A stretch of DNA of 64,000 bases. It comes from Klebsiella planticola ATCC 33531. GTDB lineage: Bacteria; Pseudomonadota; Gammaproteobacteria; Enterobacterales; Enterobacteriaceae. This document shows positions 56,271 to 64,000 of this stretch, piece after piece. The notes under the pieces were generated by a model, which saw only the letters and a list, made by a program, of their open reading frames with translations, did no database searches and was not told where the DNA came from. Positions within the stretch are counted from its first letter, which is position 1, and the number at the start of each line of letters is the position of its first letter. A program made the position numbers and the translations under genes. The DNA lies in the NCBI RefSeq assembly GCF_000735435.1, contig NZ_JMPP01000014.1, positions 310,001 through 374,000 on the forward strand, in the 5' to 3' direction.

Positions 56271-57615
56271 GAAATAACTCCTGTAATTGCGCATACACGC
56301 GCTTATTCATGCTGTTCACCGGGATCTCGTCGATACTGCGCCAGTAGCGGGGAATGGCGACCGGCTCAAGCGTTGGCCGAAGCGCTCGCCGCCACGCCTG
56401 CTCAAGGGGTTTGCTGGCGGACAGCCACTGCTGACGGGTATGGTCATTGAGCACCAGCAGGACACCGATGGCCTGTCGGCCACCGCGGCTGACGGGTAAA
56501 GCCACCGCGTCGCGAATCCCCTCCAGTTCCATCAGGCGCTGTTCAATTTCGCTGAGCGAAATCCGCTTTTCTTCAATTTTAACCACCCGTCCACGGCGCC
56601 CGGTCAGGCGAAAGTGTCCGTCGGCGGTGAGTTGCAGGGTATCGTCGAGTAACAGACCATCTCGCTCGGCAATCAGCGGCGAAAATACGCGAAACGCTTC
56701 GCCCTCGGGGAGAAGTTTGACCCCGGGGAAAGGCCGCCAGTCGCCATATTCCTGCTCGCGGCAACGCCAGGCAAGGATGCCGGTTTCGGTACTGCCGTAA
56801 ATCTCATCCGGCCAGCATTTAAGCCAGTCGGCTGCTCCGGTCACCTGTTCCCAGGGCAGTACTCCGCCGGCAGAGAACAGGATTGCCACCGGCGGCGGGG
56901 TCAGTCGGGGGTCAAGGCGCTTCAAAAAGGCCGGGCTGCTGATAAACGCATAGCGATGCCGGGGATCCAGCGCGCTGAGCTGTTCGGCATAATTCAGCAT
57001 GGCCGCATCTAGCGGCAGGCCGAGCGCCATGGGCAGGAAAATGCGAAAGGTCAGGCCGTAAAGATGCTGGGGCGCCACCGAAGCGACAATACGACAGCCG
57101 GCCAGCCGGTCGGCAAAGCGCGTGGCCAGCAGTTCAGCCTCGCGGTCGAGAACGGCCAGCGATTTGATCATTCGCTTCGGCTGCCCCGTCGAACCGGAAG
57201 TGAACAGCTCAATGGTGGCGTCATCAGCCAACTGGTGGAAGGTGACCGTCTGCGCGGGAGGGCGTCGGGAACGGCTGATGACCCATGTCGGGCCGCTCCA
57301 GCCAAGAGGCTTTTCACTGAGCACGCCATCGAACAGCGCGCGTTGCTCTTCCAGTTGAGAGAGGCGGCTATGCCCCGGGATCACCGGCGTTTTATGGGCA
57401 TGCAGCGTGGCCAGCAGCGCGACCAGAAACAGATAGCTGTCGTCAAAACAGAGCGCCCAGCGTTGACCCTGGTGCTGCTGCAGCCGCTCCACGCAGTGCG
57501 CAACGTCATCGCGCAGATGGCCCAGGGTCCAAACCTGGTCGCCTCGCCAGGCCACGAGGGTGTCGGCCGAACGCGGGGTACTCAGCCAGCGGACCACAGA
57601 AAGAGGCGGCATCAT
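56257..57615 (-). CDS. AMP-dependent acyl-ACP ligase (ApeH-like)
   Basis: A 452-residue adenylate-forming enzyme. The phosphate loop ELFTSGSTGQPKRM, the YGSTETG motif and the C-terminal lysine region (PVNSMNKRVYAQL) are visible. It likely loads the starter acid onto a carrier protein encoded just upstream. It overlaps the COG4648 membrane gene by four bases (ATGA type). Confidence 0.87.
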   Translation of the reverse strand: MMPPLSVVRWLSTPRSADTLVAWRGDQVWTLGHLRDDVAHCVERLQQHQGQRWALCFDDSYLFLVALLATLHAHKTPVIPGHSRLSQLEEQRALFDGVLSEKPLGWSGPTWVISRSRRPPAQTVTFHQLADDATIELFTSGSTGQPKRMIKSLAVLDREAELLATRFADRLAGCRIVASVAPQHLYGLTFRIFLPMALGLPLDAAMLNYAEQLSALDPRHRYAFISSPAFLKRLDPRLTPPPVAILFSAGGVLPWEQVTGAADWLKCWPDEIYGSTETGILAWRCREQEYGDWRPFPGVKLLPEGEAFRVFSPLIAERDGLLLDDTLQLTADGHFRLTGRRGRVVKIEEKRISLSEIEQRLMELEGIRDAVALPVSRGGRQAIGVLLVLNDHTRQQWLSASKPLEQAWRRALRPTLEPVAIPRYWRSIDEIPVNSMNKRVYAQLQELFHETP

Positions 57616-58193
57616 GAGGATTCTCGCTTAATCACCCGACGGCGTACCAGCCACTCTCCGGCCATCAGCGCGCCAATCAGCAGATAGGCGATCATGCCGT
57701 TCCATGCGGTCCAGAGCGCCATATCACCGTACAGCGCCGTAAAGAGGGCGATACTGCCATTGACGATAAAAAACAGGCACCAGATCTGCGTGACCCGACG
57801 GGTATAGCGCACGGCGGCGGCGGGGAGGTGAGGCTCTTGTATGCGGGCCAGGCGTTCCACCAGCGGCATGGTTGTCCACAGCGAACCGCCGAACGCAGCC
57901 AGCATCACGGCGTTGACCACCACCGGGTAAAACAGCAGCAGCTGGTGCGTTTTCAACAGCGTGCTGGCCACGCACAGGACGATCCCCGCCAGCGCAACCA
58001 CCTGGGTGACGATACGCAGCGGACCCGCCTGACGCCGGGTCTGGCGCAGGCGTAAATACAGCAGCAGCGCCATTAAAGGAAGCAGCCAGCGCAGGCTGTT
58101 ATGCGCGAGGCCCAGCCAGATAACACAAGGCCAGGCCAGCAGGAGCAGGCTTGTCAGCAGCAGAATACCCTTGCGTGAAAGTGCCCCCGACAT
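57612..58193 (-). CDS. COG4648 family membrane protein (ApeG-like)
   Basis: A 193-residue integral membrane protein with five to six hydrophobic segments (ILLLTSLLLLAWPCVIWLGL is the first). It belongs to the COG4648 group that is found in fatty-acid/aryl-polyene clusters; its biochemical role is not known. It starts five bases after the second carrier protein gene. Confidence 0.82.
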   Translation of the reverse strand: MSGALSRKGILLLTSLLLLAWPCVIWLGLAHNSLRWLLPLMALLLYLRLRQTRRQAGPLRIVTQVVALAGIVLCVASTLLKTHQLLLFYPVVVNAVMLAAFGGSLWTTMPLVERLARIQEPHLPAAAVRYTRRVTQIWCLFFIVNGSIALFTALYGDMALWTAWNGMIAYLLIGALMAGEWLVRRRVIKRESS

Positions 58194-58198
58194 GCGGA

Positions 58199-58450
58199 TC
58201 AGGCTTCCCGGGACAGGCGTTCGAGGGCATCAACCACATCCTGCACGGTGCGCACGGCTTTAAATTCTTCTGCTTTGATTTTCTTGCTGGTTTTCTTCTG
58301 CAGGTGGACGATCATATCGACCGCGTCGATACTATCCAGCTCCAGGTCTTCGTACAGCCGCGCTTCCGGTTTGATATCCTCAGGATCGATTTCAAACAGC
58401 TTAACCAGCAGTGCCGAGACGTCGGCATAAATATCATGTGATTCAGTCAT
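58199..58450 (-). CDS. Acyl carrier protein (ApeF-like)
   Basis: An 83-residue carrier protein with the phosphopantetheine serine Ser40 in DLELDSIDAVDM. GAGG lies eight bases upstream of ATG 58450; the frame upstream to 58555 overlaps the neighbouring carrier gene and is not used. Expected substrate of AcpT. Confidence 0.93.
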   Translation of the reverse strand: MTESHDIYADVSALLVKLFEIDPEDIKPEARLYEDLELDSIDAVDMIVHLQKKTSKKIKAEEFKAVRTVQDVVDALERLSREA

Positions 58451-58460
58451 GGGGCGAGCC

Positions 58461-58721
58461 TCAGGTACGTTGAGCGTCGATAAACGCGGCCAGGGTGGCA
58501 ACGGAGAAGAAATGCTGGCGCATCTCGTCGCTTTCGGCGGAGAGCACCACGCCATAGCGGTTTTTTACCGCCAGCCCTAGCTCCAGGGCGTCGATGGAGT
58601 CCAGACCCAGGCCATCGCCAAAGAGTGCCGCATCGGTGTCAATGTCGTCAGCCGACAGTTCTTCCAGATTCAACGTAGTAATTATGAGATTTTTAATTTC
58701 AAGATAGAGCGCTTGCATCAT
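58461..58721 (-). CDS. Acyl carrier protein (ApeE-like)
   Basis: An 86-residue carrier protein with the attachment serine Ser42 in DGLGLDSIDALEL. It is 11 bases before the second carrier gene, giving the two-ACP pair that is characteristic of this cluster type. It overlaps the acyltransferase gene by 23 bases; ATG 58718 is an alternative start. Confidence 0.93.
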   Translation of the reverse strand: MMQALYLEIKNLIITTLNLEELSADDIDTDAALFGDGLGLDSIDALELGLAVKNRYGVVLSAESDEMRQHFFSVATLAAFIDAQRT

Positions 58722-59514
58722 TAATTCCTGAAGTAGGCGTAGTACCTGATTGTAATTGAAGCAAAAGATGCCGGTTTAGCTGCCGTGCCGCCAGCGATGG
58801 CGTCTGTGAGCTGGCATCGAAAAACTGGTTGATACGTATCCGATCCCGCACCTCAATCGTAAACAGAGGTTTGCTGGGCGGCGCATCGTACCATTTGCAC
58901 TGCTTGCCAAGCATGTGTTCGCTGCAGCGGATTGTCACGACCCGTAAATCGCTTGCGCAGCGCACGGCAATATTGGCCGCACCGCGCTGCAACGTCATCT
59001 GCTCACCGGGGCGCGTCCGCGTGCCTTCGGGGAAAATTAAAATGGTATCACCCTGCTGAAGGCGGTTCAGGCTGGCGGGCAGCAGCGAATCCGCCTGGTC
59101 ATTAAGCAGATAATCCGCCGCGCGAATCACGCCGCTGACGAACGGGTTCTTCAGCAAGCTGCTTTTTACCATGCAGTCGGTCTCCGGCATGATCGACGCC
59201 AGCATCACGTAGTCGATCAGGCTGGGATGGTTGGCCACCACCAGACATCCGCGCTCCTGGCGTAGAATGTCACCGCCTTCAATGCGGTAATCCAGCACGC
59301 CGACGGCTCTGACCACCGCCAAAAAGAGGCGGAAGCTGGCGGCAATGCTGCGCCGCGCCAGACGGCGGCGACGGGGTTTGTTCCTGATAACTATCAGCAG
59401 CAGGTTGAACCAGATGAGAGACAGCAGCAGTCCACCAAGACCGAACAAGGCGAAACAGACGCCGGTCATGGCTCCCCGCCAGACTCGGTTCAGACGTGCC
59501 AGCAGAGGGCTCAT
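58699..59514 (-). CDS. 1-acylglycerol-3-phosphate acyltransferase-like protein (ApeD-like)
   Basis: A 271-residue LPLAT-family acyltransferase with an N-terminal membrane segment (MTGVCFALFGLGGLLLSLIW), the HX4D motif NHPSLIDY and the substrate motif FPEGTRTRPG. It may transfer the finished acyl chain to a lipid anchor. The start at 59514 overlaps the preceding stop by ATGA, with GGAG upstream; in-frame ATGs at 59526 and 59532 are less likely. Confidence 0.88.
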   Translation of the reverse strand: MSPLLARLNRVWRGAMTGVCFALFGLGGLLLSLIWFNLLLIVIRNKPRRRRLARRSIAASFRLFLAVVRAVGVLDYRIEGGDILRQERGCLVVANHPSLIDYVMLASIMPETDCMVKSSLLKNPFVSGVIRAADYLLNDQADSLLPASLNRLQQGDTILIFPEGTRTRPGEQMTLQRGAANIAVRCASDLRVVTIRCSEHMLGKQCKWYDAPPSKPLFTIEVRDRIRINQFFDASSQTPSLAARQLNRHLLLQLQSGTTPTSGINDASALS

Positions 59515-60233
59515 GTGCGACTCCATTGCCACTGCACGCGCTCGCCGGGCAGGGTAAAGGCCGGGCTGTCCTGCAAATAGTGTTGTAAAAATAACAGGCT
59601 TTGCGGCAGCGCGCTCTCTGCGGACGGTGCGCTGCGACGGGTGGCGCAGCGCAATGCCGCCCCGGCTTCAATCACCAGCGCCAGCGCATAGGGCCAGGTT
59701 GGCATTTCTGGCGATAGCTGCGGATGGTAGAACTCGGGCAGGTAGCCGTCGAAATCCACCATTAATACCCGCTGATAGCCCGCCTGCAGCAGGCACATGA
59801 CTTCGCATAGCCCTTGCTGGAAGGTATCCCGCCCGGCCGACAGAGAGGAGGAAACGATCGGCCGCTGTGCAGCAATGGTCAGATTCCCCACCGCCGAGTT
59901 ATGGACGGACAGGGCAAAGTCGGTCGGGGAGATGGCCTGCTGCGTCGCCAGGGCGTGGAGAATACGATAATTGCGTTCAAGTTCGCCGTGGCGGCTGGTG
60001 TACAGTATGGCGTCGATTTGATGACGGCGCAGCATTGCCAGCCCGCACTCAACGGCGAGTTTACTGCCGGAGCTAAGGCGTCTGGCGGTCATCATCGGTA
60101 ATTCGGTTAATTTTGCCTGTGGGGCTGAGGGATCGAAGGCGTGCGGATGCCGTGACCATTGCTGCCACTGTGTCGCTTCGCTCATTCCCGGGGCTCTGCC
60201 CTGCCAGTCAACTATGTTTAGTGCAAATTTCAT
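59511..60233 (-). CDS. Beta-ketoacyl synthase chain length factor (ApeC-like)
   Basis: A 240-residue truncated ketosynthase-like protein of the Ketoacyl-synt_2 type. The nucleophile cysteine is absent: the matching stretch reads LSVHNSAVGNLTIA. This is the hallmark of a chain-length factor, which would pair with the ketosynthase encoded at 49162. It is the first gene of the 17-gene operon. The start at 60233 is chosen; a weaker ATG at 60272 extends the protein by 13 residues. Confidence 0.82.
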   Translation of the reverse strand: MKFALNIVDWQGRAPGMSEATQWQQWSRHPHAFDPSAPQAKLTELPMMTARRLSSGSKLAVECGLAMLRRHQIDAILYTSRHGELERNYRILHALATQQAISPTDFALSVHNSAVGNLTIAAQRPIVSSSLSAGRDTFQQGLCEVMCLLQAGYQRVLMVDFDGYLPEFYHPQLSPEMPTWPYALALVIEAGAALRCATRRSAPSAESALPQSLLFLQHYLQDSPAFTLPGERVQWQWSRT

Positions 60234-60724
60234 CAACGCGTATCCGCGATAAATCGGTGATCTTAGCGCCATTTTTTAACGGCACTTTTTATTTTTGTTG
60301 TGGCACGCGTATACAGTATGGCTAACGCCTTGACCAACGGCGCATTACCGGCCTGGATTGTTTACCGTTCCGCTTTTTGCCGACCGGATATCCGGCCTCA
60401 GGGTGAGTCTGAGGGCATATCGGCAAGCATATTCACCGCATGGCAATTTATGCGGCGAAGTCAGGGCGTATTTTCGATATTTTCCTATGCCAGCGCAATT
60501 TATTATGGCAACTATTCGCGCCTGAGAGAGATATTCTGTTATTCCATCAACAGGTCAGTGACCTGACTCTGACATTTCCGCCACATATTCTACCGGGTGG
60601 CAAACGAATACATAGGATAATGCCGAATCCTGTCGAGCATCAGAATAGTCTCTGATCCTGTGCCTCTTCAGAAGTCAGCATTTGCGCGCTGACTCCTGAA
60701 TCAATGATGGGATGACGAGGACAA
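60234..60724. other. Intergenic region upstream of the aryl-polyene-like operon
   Basis: 491 bases, AT-richer than the operon, with no convincing gene (an 88-codon plus-strand frame at 60300-60566 has no recognisable features). It must hold the promoter of the operon, but I cannot identify a clear -10/-35 pair. Confidence 0.5.
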
Positions 60725-61114
60725 TCACAGGCTTGAATCAGCGGCTAAATTTACCTGAATATCTTTATCCAGATTGTGGACCCAGCGGTTATAGTTTTTA
60801 TGGATTTTCCCACCGGAGGCCAGCATATTGCTGCTGCTGACGTAGTGAATAGAATAACCGCTGGCGGAGTAATTAATACGGACCTCAACGACATGGTCGC
60901 GAGCCTGCTGACGCGCGGCGATCGCGCCAGGCGCGGTTTGCGACATGATCCACTGGCGCTGCACGCCGGCCCGCAGAATGGCCTGTTTCACCTGAGCCTC
61001 AGTATGACCGGCACTCACGGTGGTCCGGATTTGCTCAACCGGCGCGGTGCGCGCACAGCCGGCCAACGCGCCTGCAACCGCAATAGCGGCGAACCACTGC
61101 ACATACTTTTTCAT
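60725..61114 (-). CDS. Putative lipoprotein, unknown function
   Basis: A 129-residue predicted lipoprotein: signal peptide MKKYVQWFAAIAVAGALAGC with an AGC lipobox. The mature part (ARTAPVEQIRTTVSAGHTEA) is not a family I recognise; it has about 110 soluble residues with no membrane helix. GGAG sits five bases before ATG 61114. It lies on the same strand upstream of the aryl-polyene-like operon, but almost 500 bases apart, so co-transcription is doubtful. Confidence 0.75.
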   Translation of the reverse strand: MKKYVQWFAAIAVAGALAGCARTAPVEQIRTTVSAGHTEAQVKQAILRAGVQRQWIMSQTAPGAIAARQQARDHVVEVRINYSASGYSIHYVSSSNMLASGGKIHKNYNRWVHNLDKDIQVNLAADSSL

Positions 61115-61783
61115 GAACACTCCCTGTCAAATTACCGGTAATACAATGAAATGGCTGACGTTAAAAATGAATGTCGGCCACCAGAAAGTTCCGGATAAAT
61201 ATCCGGTATGGATTTTCGTGTTGTCTTAATGATGCGACGGTTTTCATCATAAAGGATAGCGAGCGAGGCCACCAGCAGTAATGAGTGATAATGAATGGTT
61301 TTATGAGGTTGAATTTTAACGGCATAGCGGGAATTTCCGAAGCTTATACCAACGACATTATTATTCGCCAGACAGTTAATTCGCGGGGGATATTCAGGTA
61401 TATCGCTGACGGTATTTAAATAAATATGCCTTAGACATCCGGTTGCGCATGTGTTGACCAGGCCCATTCACTCCGGCTATCGGGTTATCTGTGTTCCCGG
61501 GCGATCCTGGCTCCTCACCGATGCCGCCTTCGGCTATTTACATTCGTTCCTGACCAATGCGGCTCTCTTGCCGGCCGGTTCCGGCTAGCGACACAAACAT
61601 TCCCCCATGGCGAAGCGAAACTGAACGCCAGTTGCCCTGTAGCAGTCCTTGCTGGCAGAAGCTGTACCCGATGCTGAGGTTGATCGTGCGGCCCGTCGCG
61701 CGCGAATTTCTGCGCCGCGGGCTGCTTTTGAGCAGACGACGTGGTAATAGTGAAACACTGTTGTAAAAGTCTGGTGGACCCCC
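61115..61783. other. Intergenic region between the lipoprotein gene and yhhS
   Basis: 669 bases, AT-rich in its left part. A 111-codon minus-strand frame at 61132-61467 has no recognisable domain or clear ribosome site, so I leave it unannotated. I see no RNA gene. Confidence 0.45.
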
Positions 61784-63004
61784 ATGCCCGAACCCGTTGA
61801 CGAACCGGCGCTGAATGGCGTGCGCCTTAATCTGCGGATTGTCTCCGTTGTGATGTTTAATTTTGCCAGCTACCTGACAATTGGCCTGCCGTTGGCCGTT
61901 CTGCCGGGCTATGTCCATGATGTGATGGGATTTAGCGCGTTCTGGGCCGGCCTGGTCATTAGCCTGCAGTATTTTGCCACTCTCCTCAGCCGCCCTCATG
62001 CCGGACGCTACGCCGATCTTCTTGGACCGAAAAAGATCGTGATCTTCGGGCTGTGCGGCTGTTTTCTCAGCGGTTTGAGCTATCTGCTGGCGGCCGTCGG
62101 CAGCGGCTGGCCGATCTTTAGCCTGGCGCTGCTGTGCCTCGGTCGCGTGATTCTCGGCATCGGGCAAAGCTTTGCCGGCACCGGTTCAACGCTATGGGGG
62201 GTGGGCGTGGTGGGCTCGCTGCATATCGGGCGGGTTATTTCGTGGAACGGTATCGTGACTTACGGGGCGATGGCGATGGGGGCGCCGCTCGGCGTGCTCT
62301 GTTATTCCCTTGTCGGACTGCCGGGGCTGGCGTGGGCGATTATGGCCGTGGCGCTGGTCGCTATTCTGTGTGCGCTGCCGAGGGCGGCGGTCAGAGCAAC
62401 GAAGGGTAAAGCGATGACGTTTCGCGCCGTGCTGGGCCGGGTCTGGCCGTATGGGATGGCGCTGGCATTGGCTTCCGCCGGGTTTGGCACGATCGCGACG
62501 TTTATTACCCTGTTCTACGACGCCAAAGGCTGGGACGGCGCGGCGTTTGCGCTGACGTTATTTAGCTGTGCGTTTGTTGGTACGCGTCTGCTGTTCCCTA
62601 ATGGCATTAATCGTCTGGGGGGACTGAACGTCGCGATGCTGTGCTTTAGCGTTGAGATTGTCGGACTTCTGCTGGTGGGGTTGGCTGAAACTTCGCCGAT
62701 CGCCAAAGTCGGGACCTTCTTCGCTGGCGCCGGTTTTTCACTGGTCTTCCCTGCGCTGGGGGTGGTGGCGGTGAAGGCGGTGCCGCAGCAAAATCAGGGC
62801 TCGGCGCTGGCGACCTATACGGTATTTATGGATCTGTCTTTAGGCATCACCGGGCCGCTGGCCGGGCTGCTGATGGCATGGGCCGGGATTTCCACCATTT
62901 ATCTGGCGGCGGCGGGGCTGGTGGCGGTGGCGCTGTTGTTGAGCTGGCGGTTAAAAAAACGGCCCCCGGCGGTGGCGCCGGAGGCCGCTACGTCAGGCCA
63001 GTAG
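61784..63004 (+). CDS. yhhS: MFS transporter YhhS
   Basis: A 406-residue major facilitator superfamily protein with 12 predicted transmembrane segments, nearly identical in layout to E. coli YhhS (start MPEPVDEPALNGVRLNLRIV). The motif between helices 2 and 3 is HAGRYADLLGPKK, the standard MFS signature. The substrate is unclear; a drug-efflux or sugar-efflux role has been suggested for the family. Its stop abuts the convergent dcrB stop, and the dcrB terminator lies inside its last codons. Confidence 0.95.
   Translation: MPEPVDEPALNGVRLNLRIVSVVMFNFASYLTIGLPLAVLPGYVHDVMGFSAFWAGLVISLQYFATLLSRPHAGRYADLLGPKKIVIFGLCGCFLSGLSYLLAAVGSGWPIFSLALLCLGRVILGIGQSFAGTGSTLWGVGVVGSLHIGRVISWNGIVTYGAMAMGAPLGVLCYSLVGLPGLAWAIMAVALVAILCALPRAAVRATKGKAMTFRAVLGRVWPYGMALALASAGFGTIATFITLFYDAKGWDGAAFALTLFSCAFVGTRLLFPNGINRLGGLNVAMLCFSVEIVGLLLVGLAETSPIAKVGTFFAGAGFSLVFPALGVVAVKAVPQQNQGSALATYTVFMDLSLGITGPLAGLLMAWAGISTIYLAAAGLVAVALLLSWRLKKRPPAVAPEAATSGQ
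62961..62986 (-). terminator. Intrinsic terminator of dcrB, embedded in the 3' end of yhhS
   Basis: Ten-pair GC-rich stem (GGCC and CCGGCG against CGCCGG and GGCC, one mismatch) with a four-base loop. On the minus strand it is followed by GTTTTTTT (complement of the A-run 62953-62959). It lies 18 bases after the dcrB stop, wholly within yhhS. Confidence 0.82.
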
Positions 63005-63562
63005 TTACTGGATGACGAGGGTGTTGATGATGTTTTCAGCCGCGCTTTGCGCCTGCTGCTGGTTGTCTGCCGGCAGCGTGATCTGCAGGGTCAGCAGCTT
63101 ATCGTCAACCTTGCCGAGAATCACGGAAGACCAGGCGGTCTGGCCTTTGGCGGAGATGATGCTGTCCAACTGCTGCAGCGTGTGGCCTTTGATATCAATC
63201 GATTTATTGGTGACAACCTGCAGCTGCGGATCGCGGCTGCGCTGCTGATCTTCCAGGCGCTGAGCCAGCACGCTCAATTCTTCATTGGTGCTGTCGCCAA
63301 CAATCACGATCACCGCTTTCTGTCCGGTGACGTCAGAATAGACGTGCATGTTGTTGGCCTGGGTACCCAGCTTGCCGCTCTGATCGGTCATTCCTGCTGG
63401 CAGGGAAAAACTCAGCTTACCGTCCAGCAGGCTGATAGTTTGTCCGCTGGCGTTGCTTTCCGCAGCTGCCCCGGCAGTCGGCGTTTTTGTGTCGCTGTTA
63501 TCACAGGCCGCGAGCCCCATAACCAGCAGGCCAATACCGACATATTTAACCAAATTGCGCAT
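63005..63562 (-). CDS. dcrB: Inner-membrane-associated lipoprotein DcrB
   Basis: A 185-residue predicted lipoprotein with lipobox GLAAC after [16 protein letters not shown]. It is close to E. coli DcrB throughout ([37 protein letters not shown]), which phage C1/C6 need for infection and which has been linked to envelope lipoprotein handling. The start at 63562 agrees with E. coli; ATG 63568 would add two residues. Confidence 0.95.
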   Translation of the reverse strand: MRNLVKYVGIGLLVMGLAACDNSDTKTPTAGAAAESNASGQTISLLDGKLSFSLPAGMTDQSGKLGTQANNMHVYSDVTGQKAVIVIVGDSTNEELSVLAQRLEDQQRSRDPQLQVVTNKSIDIKGHTLQQLDSIISAKGQTAWSSVILGKVDDKLLTLQITLPADNQQQAQSAAENIINTLVIQ

Positions 63563-63635
63563 TGACATCTTCCTTTCGATAAACGGCCATTAACGGCTCA
63601 TTCGCTTATCTTATCACATCAACCTGCGAGTACTC

Positions 63636-64000
63636 TTAACCTGGCTGCAATGCGGATAAATCAGATTTATCTGCCAGTTTTTTCAGCAGCATATTCAACA
63701 ACATGCCATACATCGGCAGGAAGAAAACAATGCTAATCAGTACCTTGAAGCTGTAGTCGACAATCGCGATTTCTCCCCAGTTCGCTGCCATAAACGGGTC
63801 CGGACTGCGCCAGAAAGCGATGAAGAAAAAGGCCAGGGTATCGCTGACGTTGCCGAACAGGGTCGAGGCAGTCGGCGCCAGCCACCAGCGGCGGTTTTGC
63901 CGCAGGCGGTTAAAGACGTGGACATCGAGGATCTGGCCCAGCGCGTAGGCCATGAAACTGGCGGCGGCGATACGGGCGACGAACAGGTTAAAGTGGGTCA
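63636..64000 (-). CDS. yhhQ: Queuosine precursor transporter YhhQ (C-terminal part, runs off the right edge)
   Basis: About 120 C-terminal codons of an inner-membrane VUT-family protein that imports preQ0/preQ1, precursors of queuosine. The visible MAYALGQILDVHVFNRLR, WWLAPTASTLFGNVSDTL and VLISIVFFLPMYGMLLNM agree with E. coli YhhQ. The start lies beyond the window. It is next to dcrB as in E. coli. Confidence 0.94.
   Translation of the reverse strand, partial: THFNLFVARIAAASFMAYALGQILDVHVFNRLRQNRRWWLAPTASTLFGNVSDTLAFFFIAFWRSPDPFMAANWGEIAIVDYSFKVLISIVFFLPMYGMLLNMLLKKLADKSDLSALQPG

Noticed and set aside
60300-60566. 88-codon plus-strand frame upstream of the polyene operon
   Set aside because: No homology I recognise and no ribosome site; it covers the likely promoter region.
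61132-61467. 111-codon minus-strand frame upstream of yhhS
   Set aside because: No recognisable domain, no clear ribosome site and composition like the surrounding AT-rich spacer. It could be real but I cannot support it.
1-64000. CRISPR arrays, tRNA or rRNA genes, insertion sequences, prophage genes
   Set aside because: I looked for direct-repeat arrays, tRNA-like and rRNA-like stretches and transposase or integrase motifs and saw none.

Overview
The window reads as one chromosomal segment of a Klebsiella/Raoultella-type enterobacterium. The housekeeping genes (treF, gor, rlmJ, prlC, rsmJ, dtpB, uspA, uspB, pitA, yhiN, nikABCDER, acpT, yhhS, dcrB, yhhQ) are close to their Escherichia coli counterparts and follow nearly the same order as the 76-79 min region of E. 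coli K-12. The backbone is GC-rich. Several accessory blocks sit between backbone genes. I see no rRNA, tRNA, insertion sequence, phage gene or CRISPR array.

Left part (1-16.8 kb): the N-terminal part of cytoplasmic trehalase TreF, an iron-type alcohol dehydrogenase, a glutathione S-transferase, then a three-gene island of a LacI regulator diverging from a HisD-family dehydrogenase and a GntP-type permease, with two copies of a 14-bp palindrome in the divergent region. A lipoprotein of the serine beta-lactamase-like family follows. From about 8.5 to 16.8 kb lies a visibly AT-richer catabolic island: galactitol-type PTS IIA, IIB and IIC, an FGGY sugar kinase, two zinc alcohol dehydrogenases, a GntR/UTRA regulator, a class II (tagatose/fructose-bisphosphate type) aldolase and a private HPr-like phosphocarrier. 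Two promoter regions in it share a layout of CRP site, promoter and repeated TTGTnCATA motif. The substrate is not evident.

Middle part (16.8-38.4 kb): gor, rlmJ, a periplasmic PAP2 acid phosphatase, prlC with a sigma-32-like promoter, rsmJ, dtpB, uspA/uspB, pitA, yhiN, an MgtE magnesium channel without the usual N domain preceded by an M-box riboswitch, and the nickel uptake operon nikABCDER with a textbook NikR operator. A LysR regulator diverging from a phenolic acid decarboxylase gene is inserted beyond nikA.

Right part (38.4-64 kb): the complete arnBCADTEF operon for 4-amino-4-deoxy-L-arabinose modification of lipid A, behind a PmrA box, runs tail to tail into a 17-gene minus-strand operon. 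That operon ends in acpT and encodes an aryl-polyene-like type II fatty acid/polyketide pathway: ketosynthases, a chain-length factor, ketoreductase, two hot-dog dehydratases, two acyl carrier proteins, an acyl-ACP ligase, a glycosyltransferase-acyltransferase fusion, thioesterase, LolA-like protein, MMPL exporter and lipoproteins. It matches in content and location the acpT-linked cluster known from E. coli O157:H7, of which K-12 keeps only acpT. An unassigned lipoprotein gene, yhhS, dcrB and the C-terminal part of yhhQ finish the window.

The blocks of most interest are the PTS/kinase/aldolase island, the aryl-polyene-like operon, the HisD-like/GntP/LacI island and the M-box leader, whose sequence suggests a ribosome-binding-site switch.
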